Assembly (NCBI GenBank): GCA_013368325.1
Contig: JAACJK010000185.1
Span: 1-48,122 of the forward strand
Direction: 5' to 3'
From: Ephemerocybe angulata
Lineage: Eukaryota > Basidiomycota > Agaricomycetes > Agaricales > Psathyrellaceae
DNA length: 48,122 nt
The number at the start of each line of letters is the position of its first letter. The first letter of the stretch is position 1. The notes beneath the pieces are model-generated. The model was given only the letters and a program-made list of their open reading frames with translations. It had not been told where the DNA came from and made no database searches. The position numbers were made by a program, and so were the translations under genes. Below are positions 1-11,175 of the stretch, piece after piece.

Positions 1-311
1 CTCGGCGCGCACCTCGAGCCGGAGTACTACCAGACCTCGCGAACAAGTTCAGGGACGCTTTGAAAGCGACCGAGATGACTAGCGAGATGGAGGAAACGAA
101 GAACTTCTTCACCATCCTTTTCGCCCTCCGTGATGAGGCTCGGGCGATGGAACGCAGAGGAGTAGACCCGGAAGACCGTCTGTGCGCGTTCCCTGTTAAC
201 GAGGTATCCGACGATACCCAGGCCGGTGTGTGCACCGAGCTTTTGAATATTTTCGGATTGTGGTATCTGCCTCAGTCGAATGTGGAGCCAAACGCCCAAA
301 ATGTACTGTAA
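1..311 (+). pseudogene. 3' fragment of unrecognised helical-protein gene, copy 1
   Basis: This is the same C-terminal fragment as at 9376-9711. A missing C near position 37 shifts the frame relative to copy 2, and the 5' part lies outside the window. The rest reads open to the stop at 309-311. The missing base is probably a sequencing error, as with the other indels in this stretch. Confidence 0.6.
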
Positions 312-1770
312 TAGACGCATAATTAGGATTTTGGCAAGAGTAATGACATTGGTTCGCCAGGAGCAAAGGGTGCATACGCACAGTGGTGATTCTGCCGGTT
401 CGTCCGTACGTTGGATGTCCATCCCCAAACAGGATAAACAGCGGATGCGCAGGAACCATCAGGATCCGAGATGTGTGTTCACCCAGTGTGTCACGGTAAG
501 TACCTGTCGAAGACCAGAACCAGCAGTAAGTCTGCGAAAAAGTCTACTTTGACATCGACTCACGTTGCTCCGCTATTCGCTGGGTGAAAGTTGAATCATA
601 TGCATGGCATTCCAAACCGATCCAAATGCGAAGTCAACTGGCAGCTCCGAAGTACGTCCCACCATCCCGCTCGGGTGTCTCTCTGGCCGTCGAGAGTTCG
701 AGAATATGCACCCATCGATTAAGATTGCGGAATGCACTTGCACACCTTGGGCATAGCGCGTCGTCCAATTGAAGCTCGAGCATTCAATGGGGCTCATGCA
801 AATGAACGGGGATGGAACAACAGCCCAGCAGGACCCTGGTTCTGGGCGTTCAATAACTCCCGCTTCAACGATCCTGCCAGAAGGCCGGGGAAAGGAGGAT
901 ACCCACCCCTTCAATGACAGGGCCGAGCGCCTAAATGGAGAAACAGCGAGGTATTCGCGAAGTATGCGTCGAAGACTAGAATCAACAAGAAACGAGACAG
1001 CCGTCGCCATTGGCCCAGGTTTCCTCCAGTGCTTCCAGGTTGTCCGTCGAGGGTTCGGAGGCATTCACCCATCGACCAGGATCGCAGGATGCGTTTGTCT
1101 ACTTGGGCGTCACTTCAAAATGCCTCGCCAGAGGAAGAACGGTGGGTCCAGAGGGCAGGGGTAGTCTTCCTGGGGAGGGAGGTGGGGGATACGTTGCTGC
1201 TCCTATTCCTTACTTAGTTAGCGAGGAGGCTGGCCGGGGTGGGTAAGGATAACGATAAATATCCGGGTGGCCAGGATAACCAAAGTACAATGCAAAGGCG
1301 CCTATCCAGCCCAGCCTGATAACTCGTACAAGGCTACTGTACGGTGGCGGCAAAGAGTTTCGCGGAGCCAGACAGATCTGCAGTATACGAGGCGGCAGGT
1401 TTAAGCATCGCTAGTGTGCGAGGATGTCGACGAGTTCAGGCGCAGACGAAGTTTGATCCATGGGCCTGCAAGGCGGGTTGTTGGAACATGGTATTCGAGC
1501 CATAAAGGTGGTAGGTAGCAGGAGACGTGCCGAGAGACGGCAAGGGGAAGATGTCGAAAGGTCGATTCCAATGTATTGGCTGGGGCAGACACTCGTACGA
1601 CGTAGGATGGTCAGGACGCCACAGCGGTCCGGCTGACCACGGCGAACCAATCGCATGTCCTGAAATGCCAACGATGAATGAATAGCTCCTCCTACATACA
1701 ATTATGCTAAAAGTAGTCAATGCAATAAAAAAAGAACTCCTTCCCTGCCCCACTCCTGCACAGTGTGCGC

Positions 1771-2616
1771 CTATGCGTTAGCAGCGAGCTCGAGCTTGAT
1801 GTTCGCAATAGCAGCGGCGGGGTTCAGGCCCTTGGGGCACGTACGCGAGCAGTTGAAGATCGTATGGCACCGATACATGCTCATATCGTTCTGCATCTTC
1901 TCCTTGCGCTCCTGGCCGTGGGTGTCGCGCGAGTCGGCGATCCAGCGGTACGCCTGCATGAGGGCGGCGGGGCGAGGTACTCGTCCTGGTTCCACCAGTA
2001 CGACGGGCACGACGTCGAGCAGCACGCGCAGAGGATCACTCGTAGAGCCGTCGAGCTTCTGCGGTCCTCGGGCGACTGGAGGTGCTCCCCGTTGGTGGCG
2101 GGTTGTCGTTCTGCAGCCACGGCTGGATGGACTTGTATTGCTTGTAGAACTGGGTGAGGTCGGGGACGAGGTCCTTGACGATGAACACTGGGTGGTGTCA
2201 GCCATAGGAACAACCTGGCGAGATCATCGCACTTGCGACTGCTACTCACTGTGGGGGAGCGGGTAGATCTTGGAGTCTTTCTGCGGCGCACGGTCGATGC
2301 GGCAGAGACAGGCGAGGGTGTTCTGCCCGTCGATGTTCATGGCGCAGCTCCCGCAGATGCCCTCGCGGCAGGATCTCCGGAACGTCAGCGTCGGGTCTAT
2401 CTCGTTCTTAATCTTGATGAGCGCATCGAGAATCATGGGCCCGGTCTGGTTGAGGTCGATCTTGTACGACTGCAGCGTCGGCTTCTCCTCTGGAGTGTCG
2501 GGGTTCCAGCGGTAGATTTTGAACTCCTTCATGAGGACGGGCTTTTCGGTTGCGGTCGCAAGGGAGCGGGTGAAGGCGGGGGCGCGGAGCGCTGCCCGGC
2601 GAGCGTAGGATTGCAT
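1771..2616 (-). pseudogene. SDH2: SDH2 copy 1, frameshifted by five single-base deletions
   Basis: Exon 1 (2616-2250) is intact and identical in meaning to copy 2: presequence plus the [2Fe-2S] domain. The intron has the same splice sites. Exon 2 (2187-1771) is 417 nt instead of 422. Single bases are missing near 1972, at three sites between 2035 and 2072, and near 2092, destroying the frame through the first [4Fe-4S] cysteines. The last ~65 codons, with the 3Fe-4S and final 4Fe-4S cysteines, are readable again. Five single-base losses within 120 bp, against perfect copies 2 and 3, are better explained by raw long-read error than by selection or decay. If real, this copy is dead. Confidence 0.8.
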
Positions 2617-3289
2617 GGTGGAAGCAACGACTGAGTGGAGGTGGGGGCCATTTGGGCAAGCATGAGAGTGTGTGTACTGGCAGAGAGACGATGCACCCAA
2701 GGCGTTTGTTTGGCACAACCAAACATCGAAAGGCCCTCGGATTGTCGCTCTCTTGATCCTTGCGTCCCCCGCTCGACCCTCCCGACGTCTCCCATTGGCT
2801 GCCCGGCCAGCGTCGAAAACCTCCCAAGACCGCTGATTGGCAGGACGAGGCGTTTGGGACGTACCTCCTTTGCGCGTTTGGATCGATCTGGACGCGCAGA
2901 GGTCAGGAGCCGTCATTCCATTCTTTCGCTGCGTTGCTCACCTTTACGACTGCAGCATCCAAAGTCGCACCACACGTCGTTCGGTGCACAAAGCCCCAGC
3001 CTGGTCATGGGCACTCGCAGCAAACTCGATAACATGCAACGAGTGCGGAAGCCAGCGGGCAAGGGCAAGGGGGCGGCTGCAATGCGTGCAAGGCTTCTGG
3101 AAGATTTCAGGTGAGTAAACGAATGGTCATAGACTGCGATATACTCACCGTTTACATCTCAGGACTCCCCACTACCACCATCTCGAAGGCCCACCTCGAG
3201 CACCCCGGCACATTCAGCCGGCTCCTGAAAGCGCAATCAGTCGATATCACGACAGCAGCACGAATTGAGATCCTCACCAGTTCCTCACT

Positions 3290-5591
3290 CAAGCCCAGAG
3301 CCTCATCAGTCCAAATGACACTAACCTCTCGACATGCGGCGGTCCACAACAGCGAAGCGACGGCGTCGCAGTTCCAGGCACGGATCCTATCAAAGCTACG
3401 CGCAAGGAAAAAGGTCAGTCTTGTTTCTATCAGGGGAAGCGACGCGGTGCTCACCTTACTTCGAACCTGCCTATCGAAGGCTCGACACCCGGCACCCACA
3501 CCCCTCAGATCACCGCCGACCACCCGAGAGCGCTGCGAACAGCTCAGCTTCGACACACAGAGTACACACGCACGACTTACCAGTGCCGACGACTCTTCGA
3601 CGCCAAATTGGCGTGTCGTACCGGATGTAGCGAGACCTGAAGGGGCACCAGGTGAGTCCGCTCTCCCGAGATCCAACAACGCGCTCACAATCGAAAGATA
3701 GCCAATCGTAACTCCTCCCCGCTCGAGCGTCTGTAGTTCTGGAGCCCGCACGGATGGAAAACATCGCAGCTAGGGGATATCCTAAAGGTCAGCATCTCTC
3801 GTATCAATCAAATCGACGCAATACTCACATTATGGCTGCCTTTGGCTATCAAGGCTCGATGCCCGCACCCCACACCCTCAGATCGTCGCCTACCACCACG
3901 ACAGCACTACGAAAGGCTCAGCGTAGAGACGTAACATCGGGTTTGCAAGACTTACGAGTTTGCAAGACTTACGAGCGACAACGAAGCCTCGAGTCGATCG
4001 ACACTCACAAGCGAACGTCCAATCGCAACTGCAGCCCCCACACACATAGCCCGGGCGTCGCAATGCATACCTGCCGTGCGGAAACCATTGAAGCTAGGCA
4101 CGAGTCAAGAGGTGAGTCTCCTTCGTATCAATTGAAGCGACACAATACTCACCTTGCCTCTGACTCTGCCTCTCGTAGGCTCAATATCCGGCACCCCACA
4201 CCCTCACATCAACCACCCGAGAGCGCTGCGAACAACTCAGCTTCGGTACGCACGGTCCACAAGCACGACTTACGAGGGCCGACGACGCCTCCGACGCGAA
4301 TCGGCGTGTGGTATCCAAGCACCGAGACCTGTGGGCGCGCCAGGTGAGTCCGCCAACCTCCATAGATTAAGCAATGCACTCACACTTGAATAGTCAGTCG
4401 AAACTCCACACGTCTATAGCCCTGGGGTCGTGAAGCCTCCCGCATGCACGGAAATCATCGAAGCTAGGGGCAGAGGGGCGAGCCAAGAGGTCAGTTTCGT
4501 TGTATGAAGTGAAGCGATGCGATACTCACCGTGCGACTGCCCTGCCGACGAAGGCTCGATGCCACGGCATTCTACACCTCCCAGATCGTCGAGACCCTTA
4601 CAGATGCATGGTCAAAACCGACACGCAGAATGGACGGGACGACTTACGAGTGACGACAAAGCGTCGAGTCGAGCTGGGCATACGCGGGGCGCTATGAAGA
4701 GAAAGAACAACCTGGGCCATTATGCGAGGTCAGTAATCCTTCTTGCCAGAATTTAGTAACGAAGGCGGAAGTACTTACTTTCGATGTAGTTGATGCTGGA
4801 ATCATCAAAGGTGCGTCTGATATGGAAGAGGTGGTGAGTACGATCATGTAGACAGGTCTGAATCAATATTACGTTTACCTTTTGAATACGGATCGTCGAC
4901 TTCGGTTCCCTCGATCCTCGTGGTCGTACTGTAATGAAAGGTCAGTACTCGTTCTATTGAATAATCGTGCCCAGCGTACCTTTAAGAGCCTCGGGTTCGC
5001 ATTCCGCTGCGTGTCCATATCGCGTCTGCGCTCTTCGCCGCCTCCGTCGTAGTTCTGCATCGGCCTAAGGGTATGGTTGGTCAGTGCGTACACGAATAAT
5101 GACAATACTCAGTGCTCACACTGCTCGTTTCATTAGACTGATACTTGCCTGGGGGAGGTTCAAGGTTAGAGTGAAGCTTGAAGTAAGGATAAACCAATAC
5201 TCACCTGTAGACCGCCGAACACACATCTGAATGGAAGATTAATAATGCGTGGGTGGGTAATGAAGTGAGAGCATACCAGTAATAGTGACGAGCATCGAAG
5301 CCCGTAAGTCTGACATGGAGGCTGGAAAGAAAGAGTGCTGGCAATCAGCACACACTGAGATCACAGGGAAATGGCAATCAGTCACCCACCGAGGTCGTCG
5401 TGAGCAACGACGACGAACGACAATATGCTCGTCTTGGAGATGTCTTGAAGAAGAGGTGTGGGAACGGCGAGAGGATAAAGAATAGGAGAGTAAGCTGGAA
5501 GTTGAAGACAGGAGGGAAGAAATGACGGAAATGGATAAAAGGCGAGAAGGGAACTGATACCCTAACCGTCCCATCCACCCCCACTCTTATA
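3290..5591 (-). other. Modular intron-rich unit, copy 1
   Basis: Copy of the unit described at 12700-15010, with a few single-base indels. The TATAAG element lies at 5586-5591 on the minus strand. Confidence 0.4.
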
Positions 5592-6750
5592 CCCCTCCGC
5601 GCCAAGCCCCTCACCAAAAATATATCCCACATTCTCACCACCATTACGCACCAAATGAATGAAATAACGACATAATCCAACTCAGAGCCTAGATACACAA
5701 TGCGAACACACGGCCGTTGCACGCATCTCGTTCTCCCGCGAAATCTTTCGTCAAAACAAGTCCGACAGACAGCGGGCGGCCATTTGGCATGTCTGATGGT
5801 GCTAAGCGAGTGGGAACCGGGCAGGGAAGCGCGAGCTTTACGAGGTTATTTGCGATGGACGGGGATGAGGAGGAGAGGATCGTGATGTATCGAGATTGTG
5901 AGGGCGAGGGTTGTGAAGGCTGGGGTGGAGCGGGTGTGGGTTGGAGAGGGGTATGCGTGTGTACCCCTATGTATTGGGTAGAGGCTGGTGGTGTGCGATT
6001 GGCTGTACGATGCGTGGATGGTGTTGGGTATGCATTGTCGTAGGTGGACACGCGCTTTAAGCGCAAAGCGCGATTGCGACGTCTCCGGTCAGATCGTCGA
6101 TGCACCCGGGCCGTGGACATTACAAAGATTAAACCCTGGCACAGGAGTACGCGTATAGATTTGGATAGGCGTCCTCCAATGCCAGATTCACGCAATCGCA
6201 CTGATTCACCAATGAGTCCATTCCCCGGCCTCCCGGAACTCAACCACTCGCCCCAACTCGACCTTCGCTCCAATTCGGATCCCGACCAAGCTGCCATCAC
6301 CATTACATACCTCTTACTACCATCACAATGTTCCAACATCTCTTCGTAAAGTAGAACGATGTCAGAATGCAGATTTGTGCTGGAAGGCCGTGTGAGGGTG
6401 AGGTCCGAGATCCCGCGTCATTCCTATTGGAATACGAAGACTTGGCGACATAGGGGTCATACCAGAAGTACTGGGTACCTTTTATCTAGGCATTGAAAGT
6501 AACTTTGGCCCATGCAAGGCATTGGATAGCGCGCAAACGGCGTAGAGATTCGAGCGCTAAAATAGGCGCCCGACCATTTTGGGCACCCAATCGCGAGTTC
6601 ATTTCAAGCGATTTCAATTTCAAATCAATCTATTCATGTGCAGTAGATATATAGACACACAATGGACTGTTCATAAACCTAAAGACCTCTGAATCCCAGC
6701 TGCACGGCAGTGTCTGCCGTGTTCAATTTACCCGAAGGTAACACATCGCA

Positions 6751-7378
6751 ACGCGTCACCCTCGCGATCAGCGCGGGGCGTGTCGGGCTCAGAACGCGTA
6801 TGGACGTGTGCGGCGGATGGGTGAGTACGAGTCTACATGGGTGATGATCCTCTAGTACCTAGACTGGCGCCGTAAGTCCAGCGGAGCGGGAAACACGATG
6901 TTACGGTACCGCGCTTCCTTACGCCACTCCGCCGAAGCACCCGTACGCTAACTATCCTGACGCGTAACGTACGTACGCGTGTACTACGCGTTAGGCCGTA
7001 ATCCCAGTTCGACGAGGTCTCGGCGCAGACGGGGGCGCGCGAGTGAGGGCCTTGGCGCGGCCCTCACACATTGCGACCGAAGCGAGCGCCTAGCCGCCAG
7101 AAATCCGCCACACGACCACGAACGCCGCACGCGCTATTCTAGCCTACTGTACGTGAGGCCAGTGTACTCCGTCCGAGCCCAGAGCGACACAATTTGGTAT
7201 TCTGAGGTCCGGGATGTGGAATTCTGGAAGCCCGGGGAGTGATGCCCTGGATAGAGTGATATCAATAAACAATCCTTGGTGCATGGGAAAACTGACAGTG
7301 CCTACGTACCATTACCACATTCTAAGGCACTTTTAAACTTCCAAATCGCCTATTGCACAAGTGCCGTCAGGCACGCGT
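6751..7378. promoter_or_regulatory. Cluster of six ACGCGT (MCB-like) motifs, copy 1
   Basis: ACGCGT occurs at 6751, 6794, 6960, 6975, 6986 and 7373, far more often than chance for 630 bp. In fungi ACGCGT is the MluI cell-cycle box bound by MBF (Mbp1-type APSES factors). No confident gene start sits beside the cluster, so a regulatory role is only inferred. Copy 2 has the same cluster at 16170-16797. Confidence 0.35.
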
Positions 7379-7394
7379 GAGGGCTAGGCGTCGA

Positions 7395-8335
7395 AATTTT
7401 GATTTTTGGACTTCCGGGAAATGCTGCGAGTGGGCGACCGCGGTACGTAGTCTACACCAATGTCAAATAAGCCATAAAGTGAATTGAGAACACACCGAGT
7501 ACTCAATGTCGTGCAAACCTCTAGCCACGCACTCAATACCGCCAATTTCCCGCCCTAGCCACCGTCGGCTAACTGACGTGACTTTCGTCACAACTTACCA
7601 CCGAGCCTAAAAAACTAAATAGAGTTGTATTAGCACAAATCGGGAAGACGCCGGCACGCGAGAGCGAACCGTACCGAGACTGCATGCGGCTAAAATCGGA
7701 CTATTGGAGACCCCCGGAACGGGGGTCGGGCCTTCGGCTGTGAGGAGGCGGGGCCAGTTAGCAAGGCGCGAGAGTATGGGAGTGGTGGAGGGCGTACAGC
7801 AGGGCCTGATTCGAAAATGCGATTTTTGGAGGTCCGGGAAACGGGTCTGGAGTGTCGGGTCGTCCTACGGCGCGTGCTAGTCTCTGTTAACTGAGGTGTA
7901 GTGAGATGAGAGTGTGAAAGAACGTACCACGGTGATGTGGGTTAAAAAATCGATTTTGGAGGTCCGGCGAACGAGTCTTGAGTGTCCCGAATTCCTACGG
8001 CGCATGTCAGTCTCTGTGACGTGTACATCACCTCGGCAAGGCAACATGTAGAAGAACAAGAGTGGAGAGGGACGCACCACGGTAATCATGGGGATTCGAA
8101 AATTTGATTTTTGGACGTCCGGGAAACAGGTCTGGGGTGTCGCGTGGCTGCAATTGCTCCTATGGCGCGTGTCAGTCTCGGTGGGTGACGCGCAAGTGAA
8201 GGAAAATACGTGGATATGAAACATGGCCCATGGGTCGCCAGTGTGCCGACGTGAGAGTGACTGGTGACTGTACTGTAGCTCTAAGCTCTGGGGCCACCGG
8301 AAATTGAAATGTCGATATTTGGAGGTCCGGGAAGC
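7395..8335. repeat. Degenerate short tandem repeats around GGAGGTCCGGGAAAC, copy 1
   Basis: A block of the form GATTCGAAAAT-x-GATTTTTGGAGGTCCGGGAAAC followed by CCTAYGGCGCRTG and GTCAGTCTC recurs at about 7395, 7810, 7948, 8095 and 8312. Spacing is roughly 135-410 bp. No protein reading is conserved between repeats, and the stretch has no convincing gene. Confidence 0.7.
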
Positions 8336-8739
8336 TGGTCACTGGATTTACTATCGTCGTAGTGCCTCTGTCGTGCGAGATGATTGAGAGATGCACCGTG
8401 ACGCGGGCGTACGGGCGACTAGTGGTTTTGAGCCGAAGGGGGCTAGATGACGCGTGACGAGACTTGGGGCTTGGAGCGATTCCGATCAAGGACGAGCAAG
8501 CGCGTCAGTGTTGAATGAAGAATGGGTTTCGACTTACCTGACCTCGGTGAGTGCGCGCGCGCTGGCAGTCGAGTGGGCCATCTTCCAGCAAGCGAAGCAG
8601 CCTACAATAGCTAATTCAGGGATGAGGGTAGAGATGATGCAACTGACAAGCTCATTGAAGAATGGCCTTGGTTGTGGAAGGCAAACGGAAGAGAGGATCG
8701 ACCGCCGTGAACTGTGCCAGCGTGGCTTGGTGACGGGGT

Positions 8740-9133
8740 GAGGGAGAAAGAATTGGGAGAATGGGACGAGCGTTCCTAGCTCCGTTGTAGACAGGCTAGC
8801 GTGTTCCCGCGCTAGAGCTCGGCTCTGCATCGAGATTCGGGTAGCCGGAAATAAACTCGGGACTTGGCGTACGTACGTTCAGGGTCCAACCGTAATTGCT
8901 TGAAGACTCAGAGGTGGTCCTCGAGCCTTTAAAGCACCTTACTCAGGAGTCAGCATGCAGCAGAGTCTGCAATAAAGGCAAGAATAATCAGTACACAGTG
9001 GAGGGGAAGGAATGGGGACATTACCGAGTCGAGAACAGCGGGAGTCTATCCGGAACCGAGCTTACCGAAGCGCACCTCACGACCGGGATGCGACACGGCA
9101 TCTGGTCCGTGCGCCTTCCACGTCTATATAAGC
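8740..9133. other. No recognised gene; ends in a TATA element
   Basis: I see no splice pattern or family similarity here. A TATATAA element at about 9124-9130 closes the stretch. The identical copy is 18159-18552. Confidence 0.5.
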
Positions 9134-9286
9134 ATGGCCACTTCGCTGTGCATTCCCCCAACGAAGGGTGATGTCCCCAAGTTATGCCCGGCCGAGCTCT
9201 GCATATTCTTCAACAGAGATGTGTACCTTGGTCGGCGCATGGTAGTTACACGTCTGAAAAGGCCGAATAGACTGTTTTCTGAGTAA
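9134..9286 (+). CDS. 50-aa hypothetical ORF behind a TATA element, copy 1
   Basis: The ORF begins MATSLCIPPTKG and ends NRLFSE. It is preceded within 10 bp by CTATATAAG, which is too close for a normal start, so it may be upstream-leader sequence rather than a gene. It lies about 90 bp upstream of the next truncated helical ORF and is identical in copy 2 (18553-18705). No family recognised. Confidence 0.2.
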   Translation: MATSLCIPPTKGDVPKLCPAELCIFFNRDVYLGRRMVVTRLKRPNRLFSE

Positions 9287-9375
9287 ATAACTTGGCTCTT
9301 TTTTCAAGTTTTACCTCCGTTTGGGCATTTCAGACCCATATAAAGCAATTCCCGACGCCCGACAAGCAAGCCATC

Positions 9376-9711
9376 ATGCTACTTCGAGCTATGACACATC
9401 TCGGCGCGCACCTCGAGCCGGAGTACTACCAGACCCTCGCGAACAAGTTCAGGGACGCTTTGAAAGCGACCGAGATGACTAGCGAGATGGAGGAAACGAA
9501 GAACTTCTTCACCATCCTTTTCGCCCTCCGTGATGAGGCTCGGGCGATGGAACGCAGAGGAGTAGACCCGGAAGACCGTCTGTGCGCGTTCCCTGTTAAC
9601 GAGGTATCCGACGATACCCAGGCCGGTGTGTGCACCGAGCTTTTGAATATTTTCGGATTGTGGTATCTGCCTCAGTCGAATGTAGAGCCAAACGCCCAAA
9701 ATGTACTGTAA
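9376..9711 (+). CDS. 5'-truncated duplicate of helical-protein gene, 111 aa (copy 2)
   Basis: This is the C-terminal 111 codons of the parent gene at 23282-24198 (minus). Similarity starts at an internal Met codon of the parent (CATGCTACTTCG), so the broken duplicate begins exactly at ATG. A CATATAAAG TATA box at 9338-9345 lies about 30 bp upstream, which is new relative to the parent. The frame is open to TAA with only scattered amino-acid changes (T for A, S for I, A for G, E for D, A for T). The product has no known motif and looks all-helical. Either a neutral fragment or a re-promoted mini-gene; expression data would decide. Confidence 0.5.
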   Translation: MLLRAMTHLGAHLEPEYYQTLANKFRDALKATEMTSEMEETKNFFTILFALRDEARAMERRGVDPEDRLCAFPVNEVSDDTQAGVCTELLNIFGLWYLPQSNVEPNAQNVL

Positions 9712-10459
9712 TAGACGCATAATTAGGATCTTGGCAAGAGTAATGACATTGGTTCGCCAGGAGCAAAGGGTGCATACGCACAGTGGTGATTCTGGCCGGT
9801 TCGTCCGTACGTTGGATGTCCATCCCCAAACAGGATAAACAGCGGATGCGCAGGAACCATCAGGATCCGAGATGTGTGTTCACCCAGTGTGTCACGGTAA
9901 GTACCTGTCGAAGACCAGAACCAGCAGTAAGTCTGCGAAAAAGTCTACTTTGACATCGACTCACGTTGCTCCGCTATTCGCTGGGTGAAAGTTGACGGAT
10001 CATATGCATGGCATTCCAAACCGAATCCAAATGCGAAGTCAACTGGCAGCTCCGAAGTACGTCCCACCATCCCGCTCGGGTGTCTCTGGCCGTCGAGAGT
10101 TCGAGAATATGCACCCATCGATTAAGATTGCGGAATGCACTTGCACACCTTGGGCATAGCGCGTCGTCCAATTGAAGCTCGAGCATTCAATGGGGCTCAT
10201 GCAAATGAACGGGGATGGAACAACAGCCCAGCAGGACCCTGGTTCTGGGCGTTCAATAACTCCCGCTTCAACGATCCTGCCAGAAGGCCGGGGGAAAGGA
10301 GGATACCCACCCCTTCAATGACAGGGCCGAGCGCCTAAATGGAGAAACAGCGAGGTATTCGCGAAGTATGCGTCGAAGACTAGAATCAACAAGAAACGAG
10401 ACAGCCGTCGCCATTGGCCCAGGTTTCCTCCAGTGCTTCCAGGTTGTCCGTCGAGGGTT

Positions 10460-11165
10460 CGGAGGCATTCACCCATCGACCAGGATCGCAGGATGCGTTT
10501 GTCTACTTGGGCGTCACTTCAAAATGCCTCGCCAGAGGAAGAACGGTGGGTCCAGAGGGCAGGGGTAGTCTTCCTGGGGAGGGAGGTGGGGGATACGTTG
10601 CTGCTCCTATTCCTTACTTAGTTAGCGAGGAGGCTGGCCGGGGTGGGTAAGGATAACGATAAATATCCGGGTGGCCAGGATAACCAAAGTACAATGCAAA
10701 GGCGCCTATCCAGCCCAGCCTGATAACTCGTACAAGGCTACTGTACGGTGGCGGCAAAGAGTTTCGCGGAGCCAGACAGATCTGCAGTATACGAGGCGGC
10801 AGGTTTAAGCATCGCTAGTGTGCGAGGATGTCGACGAGTTCAGGCGCAGACGAAGTTTGATCCATGGGCCTGCAAGGCGGGTTGTTGGAACATGGTATTC
10901 GAGCCATAAAGGTGGTAGGTAGCAGGAGACGTGCCGAGAGACGGCAAGGGGAAGATGTCGAAAGGTCGATTCCAATGTATTGGCTGTGGGCAGACACTCG
11001 TACGACGTAGGATGGTCAGGACGCCACAGCGGTCCGGCTGACCACGGCGAACCAATCGCATGTCCTGAAATGCCAACGATGAATGAATAGCTCCTCCTAC
11101 ATACAATTATGCTAAAAGTAGTCAATGCAATAAAAAAAGAACTCCTTCCCTGCCCCACTCCTGCA
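10460..11165. other. Intergenic: fragment 3' flank to SDH2 3' end (copy 2)
   Basis: Non-coding by all signs. It contains an ~88-bp segment (11014-11101) that is absent from copy 3. That segment carries TCAGGAC and GTCCTGA as a separated inverted pair (11016 and 11062). The SDH2 3' end and presumed polyadenylation region lie at 11100-11175. Confidence 0.5.
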
Positions 11166-11175
11166 CAGTGTGCGC

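Larger units (their letters stand above)
1..9399. repeat. Tandem 9.4-kb unit, copy 1 (left end cut by window)
   Basis: The first base matches position 9400 and the copy continues to the start of copy 2. From about 5,080 to 9,399 it matches copy 2 at a constant offset of 9,419. Before that the offset climbs stepwise from 9,399, meaning about 20 net bases are missing, mostly single bases in short homopolymers (for example near 37, 1972, 2030-2085 and 5079). The missing bases cluster at one end, which looks like low-accuracy sequence near a contig end rather than decay. A few real differences exist: the G in GTGGAG near 285 agrees with the inverted copy at 23.3 kb and not with copy 2. Confidence 0.9.

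Noticed and set aside
1771..2187. True SDH2 pseudogenisation in copy 1
   Set aside because: Indels are of one type and stop at 5,080 together with all others in copy 1; sequencing error is simpler.
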